Of a DNA stretch of 64,000 bases, positions 25,871 through 35,938 are shown piece after piece. The position numbers were made by a program, and so were the translations under genes. The stretch spans positions 73,347 through 137,346 of the forward strand of contig JAEYPL010000064.1 of NCBI GenBank assembly GCA_023410905.1, read 5' to 3'. How positions within the stretch are numbered: position 1 is the stretch's first letter; the number at the start of each line of letters is the position of its first letter. Under the pieces are notes generated by a model. The model was given only the letters and a program-made list of their open reading frames with translations. It made no database searches and had not been told where the DNA came from. This DNA comes from Pseudomonadota bacterium. Its GTDB lineage: Bacteria > Pseudomonadota > Alphaproteobacteria > Rhizobiales > Hyphomicrobiaceae.

Positions 25871-26437
25871 ATGGCCACGCCCCTGATCGTACCCGGCCTG
25901 TATGGAAGTTGTCGGCAACATTGGCAGAGCTGGCTCGAAGAACGCCTGCCCTTCGCGCATCGCGTTCTCCAAGCCAACTGGGACACGGCCGACATGACGG
26001 CGTGGTCAGAGGTCATCGAGAGGACGGTTCTGCGGGAGTCCGACCGCGTAGTTCTCATCGCGCACAGTTTCGTATGTCTCGCTGCGGTGGCGGCTACAAA
26101 GCGGCTCGCGCCCCGCATATCGAGCGCACTCCTGGTGGCGCCATGCGACACTCAACGGGTCGGAGTCGACGAGCGTCTCATCGATTTCGAGTTGCCTTTT
26201 CCGAGCACGCTGGTCGCCAGTCGCAATGATCCCTGGATGAGCTTTTCTCGAGCGGAAGCTTGGGCGGAGCGTTGGGGGAGCCGTTTAGTGGACGTCGGTC
26301 ACAAAGGCCGTATCAACGTGGCATCCGGCCACGGCCCGTGGCCCGACGTCCTGCCCTTGATCGCTGAACTATCAGGCAACTCGGGCGCTCTGGTGATGCG
26401 ACGTTCGGATCGGCCGCAGCTCGATTGTGCTGTCTAG
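25871..26437 (+). CDS. RBBP9/YdeN-type serine hydrolase
   Basis: 188 residues from MATPLIVPGLYGS at 25871; the frame is open to 25814 but that part is not protein-like. The alpha/beta hydrolase pattern of the RBBP9 group is visible: IVPGLYGSCRQHWQSWLEE, nucleophile Ser in LIAHSFVCLAA, the Asp region VASRNDPWMS and the His in VASGHGPWPD. Substrates are unknown for bacterial members. It lies between the two sulfate-binding protein genes on the same strand, a common arrangement for this family in proteobacteria, so it may share their control. Confidence 0.8.
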   Translation: MATPLIVPGLYGSCRQHWQSWLEERLPFAHRVLQANWDTADMTAWSEVIERTVLRESDRVVLIAHSFVCLAAVAATKRLAPRISSALLVAPCDTQRVGVDERLIDFELPFPSTLVASRNDPWMSFSRAEAWAERWGSRLVDVGHKGRINVASGHGPWPDVLPLIAELSGNSGALVMRRSDRPQLDCAV

Positions 26438-26479
26438 CCGAGATCCCGCATCGCCCTCCGAGATAGCAGAGAAGCGCAT

Positions 26480-26521
26480 ATGGATCGCACTTCTTCTTGG
26501 TTGTAGGCGGGCGCTGCCCGC
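26480..26521 (+). other. Possible short leader ORF and hairpin before sulfate-binding copy 2
   Basis: ATG 26480 opens an 8-codon frame (MDRTSSWL, stop 26504-26506) immediately followed by a perfect hairpin GCGGGC-GCT-GCCCGC (26507-26521). There is no U-tract and no strong ribosome site, and the peptide has no Cys. It could be a remnant attenuator or chance. Confidence 0.25.
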
Positions 26522-26562
26522 TCGCATCATTCCCGCAAGCAACGTTTAACAGTGAGCCCCTC

Positions 26563-27576
26563 ATGAGCACGCGCAGCACCTTGTCGTGGATAGGATTCCT
26601 TCTGTCCTTCAGCTTTCTTCTCGCGGTCGCCGCCCTCGCGCAGCAGACGCAGCTCCTCAATGTTTCCTATGACGTCGCGCGCGAGCTCTACAAGGACGTG
26701 AATCCCGCGTTCGTCGCTTACGCGAAAAGCAAGTTCGGCACCGACGTCACGGTTAACCAGTCGCACGGCGGCTCGAGCAGGCAAGCGCTCTCGGTGATCG
26801 GCGGCCTCGAAGCCGATGTGATCACCATGAACCAGTCGCCGGACATCGACATCCTCGTCGAGCGGGGCGGGCTCGTAGACAAGGACTGGCGCAAGAAGTT
26901 TCCGCATGATGCGACGCCCTACACGACCACATCTGTCTTCCTCGTCCGCAAAGGCAATCCAAAGCAGATCAAGGACTGGAGCGATCTCGTCCGTCCCGGA
27001 CTGCAGGTGATCGTGCCGAACCCAAAGACCTCGGGCAACGGGCGGTACACCTATCTCGCCGCCTGGGGTTACGCGCTCATCAATGACGGCAGCGAAGACA
27101 AAGCGCGCGAATTCGTGACGAAGCTCTTCGGCAACGTGCCTGTACTCGATGGCGGCGGACGCGGTGCCACGACCACCTTCACGCAGCGCGATGTCGGCGA
27201 TGCCCTGATCACATTCGAAAACGAGGCCATCTCCATCCAGAAGGAGCTCGGTGCCGACAAGTTCGATGTCGTCTATCCCTCCATCAGCATCGACGGTTCC
27301 GCTCCCGTCGCCGTCGTTGACAAGAACGTCGACAAGAAGGGAACGCGGAAGTTCGCTGAAGCCTATCTCGAGTTTCTCTTCTCTACGGACGGTCAGCGGA
27401 TCATTGCCAAGCACAACTTCCGTCCGCGCGACCAGAAGGTCCTTGCCGAGTTCGCCGAACGCTTCCCGGCCATCAAGACCTTTTCCGTCGATGAGAAGCT
27501 CGGTGGCTGGGCTGCTGCGAACAAGAAGCACTTCGGCGATGGCGGCATCTACGATCAGATCGTGGTGAAGAAGTAG
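26563..27576 (+). CDS. Sulfate ABC transporter substrate-binding protein, copy 2
   Basis: 337 residues from MSTRSTLSWIGF at 26563. Signal peptide with cleavage near AALA-Q (about residue 26). It has the same sulfate-binding motifs as copy 1: QLLNVSYDVARELYKDVN, NQSHGGSSRQALSVIGGLEA, NPKTSGNGRYTYLAAWGY and AEAYLEFLFSTDGQRIIAKH. It is directly followed by cysT with no gap between stop and start. This copy is in the transporter operon proper, so it is the most likely main receptor; copy 1 may have a different affinity or ligand (sulfate or thiosulfate). Confidence 0.92.
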   Translation: MSTRSTLSWIGFLLSFSFLLAVAALAQQTQLLNVSYDVARELYKDVNPAFVAYAKSKFGTDVTVNQSHGGSSRQALSVIGGLEADVITMNQSPDIDILVERGGLVDKDWRKKFPHDATPYTTTSVFLVRKGNPKQIKDWSDLVRPGLQVIVPNPKTSGNGRYTYLAAWGYALINDGSEDKAREFVTKLFGNVPVLDGGGRGATTTFTQRDVGDALITFENEAISIQKELGADKFDVVYPSISIDGSAPVAVVDKNVDKKGTRKFAEAYLEFLFSTDGQRIIAKHNFRPRDQKVLAEFAERFPAIKTFSVDEKLGGWAAANKKHFGDGGIYDQIVVKK

Positions 27577-28413
27577 ATGTCCTTGACGACCACGCGACGG
27601 GTGCTGCCGGGCTTCGGTCTCTCGCTCGGCTTCACCCTCGCCTACCTGTCCTTGATCGTGCTCATTCCACTGGCGACCGTATTCATCAACACGGCCACGC
27701 TGTCGTTCGCTCAATTCTGGGACATCGTTTCGACGCCGCGGGTCGTCGCAACCTACAGGCTGAGTTTCGGTGCCTCTCTGCTCGCGGCCGCGATCAACGT
27801 CGTATTCGGCGTGCTGCTCGCCTGGGTGCTGGTGCGCTATTCCTTCCCAGGCAAGAAACTCGTCGATGCGCTTGTGGATCTTCCCTTCGCGCTCCCGACC
27901 GCAGTCGCAGGCATCTCGCTCACCGCGATCTATGCCAAGAACGGCTGGCTCGGCCAGTATCTGGAGCCCCTCGGCATCAAGGTGGCCTTCACGCCGCTCG
28001 GCGTTCTCGTGGCGCTGATCTTCATCGGCCTGCCATTCGTCGTGCGCACAGTCCAGCCCGTGCTCGAAGATCTCGATGTCGAGTTCGAGGAAGCGGCCGC
28101 CTCGCTCGGCGCCACCCGCTGGCAAACGATCGTGCGTGTCGTCCTGCCGACATTGCTTCCGGCCATCTTGACCGGCTTCGCGCTCGCCTTTGCCCGCGCC
28201 GTCGGCGAGTACGGCTCCGTGATCTTCATCGCTGGCAATCTGCCGATGATCTCGGAGATCACGCCGCTCATCATCATAACCAAGCTCGAACAGTACGACT
28301 ACGTCGGCGCCACGGCCGTCGCTGCGGTCATGCTCATCTTCTCGTTCGTCCTGCTCCTGCTGATCAACTTCCTTCAGGCTTGGACGCGGCGCAGCTCTCG
28401 GAGGATCACCTGA
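27577..28413 (+). CDS. cysT: Sulfate ABC transporter permease CysT (CysU)
   Basis: 278 residues with six hydrophobic helices. The inner-membrane component loop with EEAAASLGATRWQTIVRVVL and the preceding DLPFALPTAVAGISL are typical of sulfate permease T. It pairs with CysW to form the channel. The ATG directly follows the binding-protein stop (TAGATG), and its stop overlaps the cysW start as TGATG. Confidence 0.92.
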   Translation: MSLTTTRRVLPGFGLSLGFTLAYLSLIVLIPLATVFINTATLSFAQFWDIVSTPRVVATYRLSFGASLLAAAINVVFGVLLAWVLVRYSFPGKKLVDALVDLPFALPTAVAGISLTAIYAKNGWLGQYLEPLGIKVAFTPLGVLVALIFIGLPFVVRTVQPVLEDLDVEFEEAAASLGATRWQTIVRVVLPTLLPAILTGFALAFARAVGEYGSVIFIAGNLPMISEITPLIIITKLEQYDYVGATAVAAVMLIFSFVLLLLINFLQAWTRRSSRRIT

Positions 28414-29318
28414 TGGCAGGCGCTGCTGCTGCTGCGATCCCGGGCTCCCGCCATGGCTCGGCCAAATACGAGAGTAAGCCCGCCGTCCGCGAGACCGGCC
28501 CGGTGCGCTTCGTGCTCCTCGCGGTATCGCTGATCTTTTTTCTCACGTTCCTGCTGCTGCCTCTGTTGGCGGTCTTCGTCGAAGCCCTGCGGCGCGGCTG
28601 GGGGGTGTATGTGGCCGCGCTCGTCGAGCCGGACGCCTTGGCGGCCATAAGGCTCACGTTGCTCACCGCAGCCATAGCCGTGCCACTCAATCTGATCTTC
28701 GGGCTTGCTGCTGCCTGGGCGATCGCCAAGTTCGAATTCCCCGGCAAGCAGTTCCTGACCACGCTCATCGATCTGCCATTCTCGGTATCGCCTGTCATTG
28801 CAGGCTTGATCTTCGTGCTGGTCTTCGGTGCGCAAGGCTGGTTCGGACCTTGGCTTGCCGATCGTGACATCAAGATCATCTTTGCCGTGCCAGGAATTGT
28901 TCTAGCGACCGTGTTCGTAACCTTCCCATTCGTTGCGCGCGAGCTGATCCCGCTCATGCAGGCGCAAGGAACCGAGGAAGAAGAAGCGGCCCTAACCCTT
29001 GGCGCCAGCGGATGGCAGATGTTCTGGCGCGTCACGCTACCCAACATAAAGTGGGCGCTGCTCTACGGCGTCATTCTTTGCAATGCGCGCGCCATGGGTG
29101 AGTTCGGCGCGGTTTCCGTTGTCTCCGGGCACATCCGCGGCCTGACGAACACGATGCCGCTGCACGTGGAGATTCTTTACAACGAATATCAGTTCGCGGC
29201 TGCCTTCGCAGTTGCGTCCCTGCTTGCGCTGCTGGCCCTGGTGACGCTCGCACTGAAATCCTACATCGAATGGCAGGTGAGCCGTCAGACCTCCAGCAGA
29301 GAGGGAGAACTCTCATGA
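28413..29318 (+). CDS. cysW: Sulfate ABC transporter permease CysW
   Basis: 301 residues from ATG 28413, which overlaps the cysT stop; a start at 28380 would lie inside cysT. Six helices are visible and the EAA loop reads [37 protein letters not shown] and [17 protein letters not shown] are CysW hallmarks. Its stop overlaps the cysA ATG (ATGA). Confidence 0.92.
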   Translation: MAGAAAAAIPGSRHGSAKYESKPAVRETGPVRFVLLAVSLIFFLTFLLLPLLAVFVEALRRGWGVYVAALVEPDALAAIRLTLLTAAIAVPLNLIFGLAAAWAIAKFEFPGKQFLTTLIDLPFSVSPVIAGLIFVLVFGAQGWFGPWLADRDIKIIFAVPGIVLATVFVTFPFVARELIPLMQAQGTEEEEAALTLGASGWQMFWRVTLPNIKWALLYGVILCNARAMGEFGAVSVVSGHIRGLTNTMPLHVEILYNEYQFAAAFAVASLLALLALVTLALKSYIEWQVSRQTSSREGELS

Positions 29319-30400
29319 GCATCGCAGTCCGCAACATTCAAAAGAAGTTCGGAGCCTTTACCGCCCTGGACGGCGTCTCCCTGGACTTTCCCTCGGGCGA
29401 GTTGATCGCACTGCTCGGGCCTTCGGGCTGCGGAAAGACAACGCTGCTACGCATCATCGCGGGTCTCGAGTGGCCCGACGTGGGCCAAGTGCTCCTCGAC
29501 GGCAGGGACGCCTCCGACCAGCATGTGCGGGAGCGCCAAGTGGGCTTCGTCTTTCAGCACTATGCACTGTTCAGGCATCTCACGGTGTTCGAGAACGTCG
29601 CCTTCGGCCTGCGCGTCAAGCGCCGCGCCGAGCGGCCGTCGGAAGCCGCCATTCGCAAGCGCGTGCACGAGCTTCTCGATCTCGTTCAGCTGGACTGGCT
29701 GGCCGATCGCTATCCGACGCAACTCTCCGGTGGCCAGCGCCAGCGCATTGCGCTCGCCCGTGCGCTGGCAGTCGAACCGAAGGTGCTCCTCCTAGACGAG
29801 CCCTTCGGCGCTCTCGACGCGAAGGTGCGCAAGGAGCTACGGCGATGGCTGCGTCGACTGCACGAGGAGCTGCACATCACATCGATCTTCGTCACCCACG
29901 ATCAGGACGAAGCGCTGGAGGTCGCGGATCGCATCGTTCTGATGAACAAGGGGCGCGTGGAGCAGGAAGGCGCCACCAGCGATGTCTATGAGCGACCGGC
30001 GACCGCCTTTGCCTACAGCTTCCTCGGCGCCGTCAACCGGCTGCCCGGCTCCGTCCAGGGTCAAGCTCTGAAAATCGGTGACGATCTGATACCGGCCAGC
30101 ACGAGCAGCCTCGCGGCGGGGGATGCGGCAATCGCGTTCGCGCGTCCGTACGAGCTGAAGATCTCGACCGAGATCAACAGCACGGGCCTCTCGGCGCGCG
30201 TGAACCGCGTCCTGCTCAGTGGTGCCGTCGCACGCGTGGAGCTGACAGGAGAGAAGGTGCTGAATGGATCGGGCCGCCCTCCCGAGCTCGAAGTCGAGCT
30301 GACGAGAGAGGAGCTCGCACAGCTCAGCCTCTCAATCGGCCAACGCGTCCGCCTGGTATCGGACAACCTTAAGGCCTTCCCATATGCAGCAGGCAGTTGA
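29315..30400 (+). CDS. cysA: Sulfate ABC transporter ATP-binding protein CysA
   Basis: 361 residues from [18 protein letters not shown] at 29315. Walker [10 protein letters not shown], signature [12 protein letters not shown], Walker [13 protein letters not shown] and the H-loop [11 protein letters not shown]. After about residue 235 there is the C-terminal regulatory (TOBE-like) domain typical of CysA ([13 protein letters not shown]). It powers sulfate/thiosulfate import by CysTW. It converges with cysN 21 bases away, and I see no clear terminator between them. Confidence 0.92.
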   Translation: MSIAVRNIQKKFGAFTALDGVSLDFPSGELIALLGPSGCGKTTLLRIIAGLEWPDVGQVLLDGRDASDQHVRERQVGFVFQHYALFRHLTVFENVAFGLRVKRRAERPSEAAIRKRVHELLDLVQLDWLADRYPTQLSGGQRQRIALARALAVEPKVLLLDEPFGALDAKVRKELRRWLRRLHEELHITSIFVTHDQDEALEVADRIVLMNKGRVEQEGATSDVYERPATAFAYSFLGAVNRLPGSVQGQALKIGDDLIPASTSSLAAGDAAIAFARPYELKISTEINSTGLSARVNRVLLSGAVARVELTGEKVLNGSGRPPELEVELTREELAQLSLSIGQRVRLVSDNLKAFPYAAGS

Positions 30401-30421
30401 GACCGCGGTCTTCTGCTTGGC

Positions 30422-31927
30422 TCACGATACTCGTCTGACGTCCACGCCTGCGAGCGCGAGAATTTCCGCGACGCCGTCAGCGCGGCGTTGATACTCGGGC
30501 GATAGCGGCGTCAGTCCTGCGCAGACCACTTTCGCGAGCATTGCCGTCGTCAGGACGAACTGTGAACTCGCTTCGCCCTGTTCTTCATACAGCGCCACGA
30601 CCGCACCGCCGGCGAGCGTTGCGCCTGTAAGGGCGTCGACCAGAACAACTGCGCCCGTACCTTTGTGATCTGCAAAGTTATCGAGCGTCGTGGAGCGCGC
30701 CAGCGAAACCGAGGCGAGAACCACATCGTTCTGATGGCAGAATGCGGCCTCGACCTCGCCGAGCGTTTCGAGAGCGAGCTTGGCCTTTATCTGGACTGAC
30801 AAGACTGGCACGAGATCGGTCGCACTTCGCAAGAACAACCGGCGCCCGGGATCGAACGGTGCATCCGCCATCCAGAACAGGCGGGCCTCCAGCCTTCTGA
30901 CTTGTCGAGCGGGCGCATCCGGTGTGCTCAACACGGCGCCGCGCGAGATGTCGAGGTCCGTGTCGAGCTGAAGCACAACGGCCTGACCGCTGTGCGCCGC
31001 TTCCAGATCGCCGTCCATAGTGGCGATGCGGCGAACTCGAGCCGTGCGCCCGCTAGCATTGTCCAGAACCGCATCACCTACTGCAATCGATCCGGAGCTG
31101 ACCGTACCGGCAATGCCGCGAAAGTCGGTCGCCCCCCTGACGGTGAGTTGCACAGGTAGGCGGAAGGCCGCTGTCGCGACAGTGCCGCGCGGTGGTATCC
31201 TGTTGAGCTGCTCGATGAGTGTCGGCCCTTCGTACCAGGTCATCGTCGAGGAAGAGCGAGCAACGTTGTCGCCGGTAGTCGCAACGACAGGGATCGCCGC
31301 GGCATCCTCGAAATCGAAGCGTGCCGTAAGGCCCCGGAAGTCAGCTTCGATCTCCCGAAAGCGGGCTTCGTTCCCGCCGACCAGGTCCATCTTGTTCACG
31401 GCAAGGATCACGCGGCGCACGCCCAGCAATCCAAGGATCGCGGCGTGCCGGCGCGTCTGCGGCTTCACGCCATGGCGCGCATCGACGAGCATGATTGCAA
31501 CATCGGCGTGCGAAGCGCCGGTCGCCATGTTGCGCGTGTACTGCTCATGTCCAGGGCTGTCGATGATGACGTATCGGCGCGCGCCTGAGTCGATGTAACG
31601 CCACGCGATGTCAATCGTGATGCCTTGCTCGCGCTCCGCGGCGAGGCCATCCACCAGTCGGCTCAGATCGACACGACCATCAGGCAACAGGGTCTGCATG
31701 ACTTCGGCTCGCGCATCCTCGGGCAGGTCCGCGCCATCCCAAAGGAGCCGTCCGATCAGCGTCGACTTTCCGTCATCCACCGATCCGCACGTCAGAACAT
31801 GAATGAGATCGCTCGATCCGTCACCGAGGGCTGCATCGGCGAGCTTTTGTGGCTCACTCCCACCTGCTGTATTGGATGTTTCCGCTGCGTCTGGACGATC
31901 CGGCGCTTCTGCCAGTACGGCATTCAT
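30422..31927 (-). CDS. cysN: Sulfate adenylyltransferase subunit 1 (GTPase)
   Basis: 501 residues. The EF-Tu-like GTPase parts are clear: GSVDDGKSTLIGRLL (G1), DSPGHEQYTRNM (G3) and NKMDLVGG (G4), followed by the two beta-barrel domains. It ends at the length of a stand-alone CysN with no CysC kinase domain. With CysD it makes adenosine 5'-phosphosulfate from ATP and sulfate, driven by GTP. It follows cysD with start and stop touching. The absence of CysC fits a route through APS rather than PAPS. Confidence 0.92.
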   Translation of the reverse strand: MNAVLAEAPDRPDAAETSNTAGGSEPQKLADAALGDGSSDLIHVLTCGSVDDGKSTLIGRLLWDGADLPEDARAEVMQTLLPDGRVDLSRLVDGLAAEREQGITIDIAWRYIDSGARRYVIIDSPGHEQYTRNMATGASHADVAIMLVDARHGVKPQTRRHAAILGLLGVRRVILAVNKMDLVGGNEARFREIEADFRGLTARFDFEDAAAIPVVATTGDNVARSSSTMTWYEGPTLIEQLNRIPPRGTVATAAFRLPVQLTVRGATDFRGIAGTVSSGSIAVGDAVLDNASGRTARVRRIATMDGDLEAAHSGQAVVLQLDTDLDISRGAVLSTPDAPARQVRRLEARLFWMADAPFDPGRRLFLRSATDLVPVLSVQIKAKLALETLGEVEAAFCHQNDVVLASVSLARSTTLDNFADHKGTGAVVLVDALTGATLAGGAVVALYEEQGEASSQFVLTTAMLAKVVCAGLTPLSPEYQRRADGVAEILALAGVDVRRVS

Positions 31928-32838
31928 CAGAAATAGCCTTCCAGTTTCTTCTTTTCCATCGCGCCCGCTTGATCGTGGTCAATCAGGCGTCCCTGCCTCT
32001 CGGATGTCCGGGCGGCTAGAGTCTCCGTTACGACCGAGAGAATATCGGAGGCCTCCGACTCGATCGCAGCCGTGAGCGGCCAGCAGCCGAGCGTTCGAAA
32101 GCGCACGCGACGCGGAACGACCTTTTCCTTATCCGCAAGGCGCAGGCGGTTGTCGTCGAGAACCAGAAGTTTGCCGTTACGCTCGATCGTGGGGCGCATC
32201 GCGGCGAGATAAAGCGGCACGACATCGAGCTTCTCGCGCAAGACGTAGCGCCACACATCACCTTCGGTCCAGTTCGAAAGCGGGAAGACACGGACGCTCT
32301 CGCCCGTTCCGAGCCGCCCATTGAGCAGGCTCCACATCTCCGGACGTTGATGGCGCGGATCCCAGCGATGCTCCGCAGTCCGGAAAGAGAAGATACGCTC
32401 CTTGGCGCGGCTCGCTTCCTCATCGCGTCGCGCACCACCGAATGCAGCATCAAAGCCATGATGGTCGAGCGCTTGACGCAAGGCCTCCGTCTTCATGACG
32501 TCCGTATAGAGCGACGGCGCGTAGTCGATTGGGTTTATGCCTCGCGCGCGTCCCTCTTCATTGACGTGCACGATCAGATCCAGGCCGAGCTCGCGCACGG
32601 TGCGATCCCGGAAGGCAATCATGTCGCGGAACTTCCACGTCGTGTCGATGTGAAGCAGGGGGAACGGTATGCGCTGAGGAAAGAAGGCCTTGCGCGCAAG
32701 ATGGAGGAGGACTGTGGAGTCCTTGCCGATGAAATAGAGCAGTACCGGCTTACGAAACTGCGCTGCAGCCTCACGGAAGATATGAATACTCTCGGCCTCG
32801 AGCACATCGAGGCGGCTGATCGGCTTTGTCATGCTCAT
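31927..32838 (-). CDS. cysD: Sulfate adenylyltransferase subunit 2
   Basis: 303 residues from [20 protein letters not shown]; the start overlaps the cysH stop. The PP-loop ATP pyrophosphatase pattern is visible in [20 protein letters not shown], then [16 protein letters not shown] and [20 protein letters not shown]. It catalyses sulfate adenylylation with CysN. The gene order is cysH-cysD-cysN on the minus strand, convergent with the cysTWA operon. Confidence 0.93.
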   Translation of the reverse strand: MSMTKPISRLDVLEAESIHIFREAAAQFRKPVLLYFIGKDSTVLLHLARKAFFPQRIPFPLLHIDTTWKFRDMIAFRDRTVRELGLDLIVHVNEEGRARGINPIDYAPSLYTDVMKTEALRQALDHHGFDAAFGGARRDEEASRAKERIFSFRTAEHRWDPRHQRPEMWSLLNGRLGTGESVRVFPLSNWTEGDVWRYVLREKLDVVPLYLAAMRPTIERNGKLLVLDDNRLRLADKEKVVPRRVRFRTLGCWPLTAAIESEASDILSVVTETLAARTSERQGRLIDHDQAGAMEKKKLEGYF

Positions 32839-33608
32839 GATCCCTCAGCGATCGACCTGTTATGGAGGCCGCACTCCTTGCCTTCTTCGCTTTCCCACCA
32901 CCATCGCCCCGCACGCACATCCTCGCCGGGCCGAATGGCGCGCGTACAGGGCTGGCAGCCAATGGATGGATAGCCGCGCGCGTGCAGCGGATTGGTCGGG
33001 ATGTCATGCGCAGCAGCGTAGGCTTCGAGGCGATCCAGCGACCAATCGGCGAGCGGGTTGAGCTTGAGGAGACCGATCCCCGCGTCGAATTCGGCAAACG
33101 ATATCGCGAGCCTGTCACTCGACTGCTCGCGCCGCAAACCCGTCAACCATGCCGCCGCACCCGCAAGAGCACGTTGCAGCGGCTTGACTTTCCGAACATC
33201 GCAGCACGCCTTGCGCGCTTCTAAGCCAAGACGGAAGCCGTTGATGCCATCGCGTGCGACGAGCGCCTCGAGCTGCTCCGAAGCGGGCGCGATCACCCGG
33301 ATGCGAAGTCCGTAGCGGCGCTCGGTGCTCTCGATAGTGTCCAGCGTCTCCGGGAAGTGGCGCCCCGTATCCAGCGTGAAGACATCAAATGGCGCCCCGC
33401 TCGTCGCGATTGCATGAAGGACTGCCTGATCTTCAATGCCGAGGCTTGTCGAGAACGCTATTCGCCCGGCAACGGCACGCGCGATGAAAGCGATTCGCTG
33501 CTCGATATGAGACCGCGCGGCCAGTTCTCTCGAAATGAGATCCGGTTCAGGAACGAAAGATGACAGGTGTGCCGACACAGTAAGGATATTCCAGAAGGGC
33601 GTGCTCAA
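32835..33608 (-). CDS. cysH: Assimilatory adenylyl-sulfate (APS) reductase
   Basis: 257 residues if begun at the TTG at 33608; a GTG at 33578 is also possible and neither has a strong ribosome site. Catalytic features: [21 protein letters not shown], the iron-sulfur cysteines in ACCDVRK and CQPC, and the C-terminal ECGLH. The CC...CxxC set marks the iron-sulfur type, which in most cases reduces APS to sulfite. This agrees with the lack of CysC in the cluster. Sulfite reductase is not in the window. Confidence 0.88.
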   Translation of the reverse strand: MSTPFWNILTVSAHLSSFVPEPDLISRELAARSHIEQRIAFIARAVAGRIAFSTSLGIEDQAVLHAIATSGAPFDVFTLDTGRHFPETLDTIESTERRYGLRIRVIAPASEQLEALVARDGINGFRLGLEARKACCDVRKVKPLQRALAGAAAWLTGLRREQSSDRLAISFAEFDAGIGLLKLNPLADWSLDRLEAYAAAHDIPTNPLHARGYPSIGCQPCTRAIRPGEDVRAGRWWWESEEGKECGLHNRSIAEGS

Positions 33609-34089
33609 TGCGCCCTCAGTAGAAATATATCCCGCCGCTCCGCGCGTATGTGCCCCCCGCTTAGAACATTATCGCGAATGCAAAGACGGCCATTGAATAA
33701 GTTGCGATCATAGAAGGTTGGTGAAGCCTACGTGTTCGCACCGCTGGTCAGCGATGCGCAGCGTGAATGGCAGCCGCTTCGCAGGACAATGAGAATCTCA
33801 GCCGCGAATATCGACGCGCACCTGCCGATCGATCATATTGCCGCAACGAACCGCTTCGAGCATCACCACAGCGATTGGTGTTCCTTCTGTCCATGCGGCG
33901 CCAATACTTAGGTGCTCCTTCGGTTCGTAGGCGACGATGCCTATTCCACTGCTTCGACCGGATTGGAAAAGAGAAACCGCGCGCGGGAAATCGCATTCAA
34001 TAAGCTACGCAGAAATTGTTTGTTTGGCTCCGATCGGCTCCTGTCTAGCTTCGCTGCACGTCAACGATCATGCGACTGTGGAGCAAGAA
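33609..34089. other. Intergenic region between cysH and ssuA
   Basis: About 480 bases between divergent sulfur operons, so it should hold both promoters and operators. I see no SAM-II copy and no protein-like ORF with a good ribosome site apart from the upstream extension of ssuA. AT content rises near 33620-33720 (for example AGAAATATATCCC), consistent with promoters. Confidence 0.45.
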
Positions 34090-35070
34090 ATGGCCGGACA
34101 CTCACGCAGACAATTCCTGGGAGCTGCAGCATCGGTTGCGGGCGCTGCCAACTTCCCTGCAATCTTGAGCGGAGGTGCGCGAGCGTCTGCAAAGGCACCG
34201 AAGGAGTTCAAGGTCGGCTGGCAGAAGGGATCCGCGATCCTGGTGCTCGCGAAGCACAACCAGGTTTTCGAGAAGCGCCTGAAGTCGCTCGGCGTCGAAA
34301 GTGTGAAGTGGGTCGAATTCCAGTTCGGCCCGCCGCTTCTGGAGGGCTTGGGTCTTGGCGCGGTCGATATTGGCGCGGTCGGCGATACACCGCCTATTTT
34401 CGCTCAAGTCGCCGGCGCCAAGCTCGTCTACGCCGCGACGACGCCGGCCTCGCAGAACGCGATCCTGGTTCCCAAGGACTCGCCGATAAAGACAGTCGCC
34501 GATCTCAAGGGAAAACGCGTCGCCTTCGGTAAGGGATCGAGCTCGCACAACGTCACGGTGCGCGCCCTCGCCCATGCAGGCCTTACGCCCAAAGACATCA
34601 CGGAAGTTTATCTCGCGCCTGCCGATGCGACAGCAGCTTTCAATGGCGGCCGTGTAGATGCCTGGACGGTGTGGGATCCGTACTACGCAATTGCCGAGCA
34701 GAAGTATAATGCGCGCGTCCTGATCGACACCAAGGCCGATCATCTCAAGAGCCACTCTTACTGGCTGGCGAACCGGACTTTTGCGGAGAGCTATCCGGCG
34801 GTCCTCGCGGGGGCGCTCGAGGAAGTCGGCAAGCTGGTGGATTGGGCAGGCAACAGCCGCAAGGAGTTCGCCGAGTTCTACGCGAAGGAGACCGGCGTCG
34901 AGCTTGAGCCGATCCGTTCTGCATTCCAGCGCTCCGAATATGCCTGGGGGCCACTGACGGATGCGCACATCAAATCGCAGCAGGATCTAGCGAAGACCTT
35001 CCATGACCTCGGGATTGTGCCGAAGCAGATCGATCCAAGTCAGATCGTATGGAAGGCGCCGGTACTATGA
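34090..35070 (+). CDS. ssuA: Aliphatic sulfonate ABC transporter binding protein
   Basis: 326 residues from MAGHSRRQFLGAAASVAG at 34090, with GGAG upstream; the longer frame from 33937 is not protein-like. The N-terminus carries a twin-arginine motif (SRRQFLG), so it is probably exported folded by Tat. Sulfonate-binding features: VKWVEFQFGPPLLEGL, DIGAVGDTPPIFAQ, KDSPIKTVADLKGKRVA, VDAWTVWDPYYA. It feeds SsuCB and, with ssuD, gives use of sulfonates as a sulfur source. Confidence 0.9.
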   Translation: MAGHSRRQFLGAAASVAGAANFPAILSGGARASAKAPKEFKVGWQKGSAILVLAKHNQVFEKRLKSLGVESVKWVEFQFGPPLLEGLGLGAVDIGAVGDTPPIFAQVAGAKLVYAATTPASQNAILVPKDSPIKTVADLKGKRVAFGKGSSSHNVTVRALAHAGLTPKDITEVYLAPADATAAFNGGRVDAWTVWDPYYAIAEQKYNARVLIDTKADHLKSHSYWLANRTFAESYPAVLAGALEEVGKLVDWAGNSRKEFAEFYAKETGVELEPIRSAFQRSEYAWGPLTDAHIKSQQDLAKTFHDLGIVPKQIDPSQIVWKAPVL

Positions 35071-35927
35071 CAACGAGCACCAGTGGTGTTCTGCCGGTCG
35101 AGGCGCAACAGAATCATGCTGTGCCTCGACGTGATCTACCAGTGTGGTTGAAGGCGCTGCGTGTCAGGATCGCGGACGCCGGCGCAGGCTGGGTGCTGCC
35201 GATCGGCCTGCTTGCAGTTTGGGAGGCGGCGGCGCGCTTAGGCTTCATGGCCGAGACCATTCTGCCAGCACCGAGTGCGGTGTTGCTGGCAGGATGGACC
35301 TTGCTTCTGAAAGGCGAACTGTTCACGCATATTGGCGTCAGCGGCGCACGGGCTCTGGCCGGATTTGCGGTCGGCGGCTTGATCGGCTTCGGTCTCGGCC
35401 TCGCGAATGGGCTCTCCGCGGTGAGCCGCAAGTTCACCGACACGACACTACAGATGATCCGCAACGTGCCGCACCTCGCCCTCGTGCCGCTAGTGATCAT
35501 CTGGTTCGGCATCGATGAAGAAGCGAAGCTCTTCCTCGTCGCGCTCGGCGTTTTCTTCCCGATCTATGTGAACACGCTACTAGGTATCCTGACGGTCGAT
35601 CCACAGCTCATCGAGATGGGTCGCGCCTACGGCATGTCGAACGCGACGCTATTCCGCCGCGTGCTCCTGCCTGGCGCACTGCCATCGATCTTCGTCGGCG
35701 TACGCTACGGTCTCGGCATCATGTGGCTGACATTGATCGTTGCGGAGACCATCGCGGCTTCGTCCGGCCTTGGCTACATGGCGATGCAGGCGCGAGAGTT
35801 CCTCCTGGTCGACGTCGTCGTACTGGCGATCATCATCTATGCCCTGCTCGGCAAGCTGGCGGACAGTGTCGCGCGCGCACTCGAGCGGCGCAGCCTGCAG
35901 TGGCACCCATCATTCCGCGTGAACTGA
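35067..35927 (+). CDS. ssuC: Aliphatic sulfonate ABC transporter permease
   Basis: 286 residues from ATG 35067, overlapping the ssuA stop (ATGA). Six helices. [20 protein letters not shown] and the EAA-like loop [20 protein letters not shown] are typical of SsuC/TauC permeases. It forms the inner-membrane channel, with SsuB providing energy. Confidence 0.9.
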   Translation: MTTSTSGVLPVEAQQNHAVPRRDLPVWLKALRVRIADAGAGWVLPIGLLAVWEAAARLGFMAETILPAPSAVLLAGWTLLLKGELFTHIGVSGARALAGFAVGGLIGFGLGLANGLSAVSRKFTDTTLQMIRNVPHLALVPLVIIWFGIDEEAKLFLVALGVFFPIYVNTLLGILTVDPQLIEMGRAYGMSNATLFRRVLLPGALPSIFVGVRYGLGIMWLTLIVAETIAASSGLGYMAMQAREFLLVDVVVLAIIIYALLGKLADSVARALERRSLQWHPSFRVN

Positions 35928-35938
35928 GAGGACGCGAC

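Noticed and set aside
26527..28125. A 532-codon minus-strand open frame over the sulfate-binding protein and cysT genes.
   Set aside because: It is the reverse of well-supported sulfate transport genes; high GC leaves few stops in antisense.
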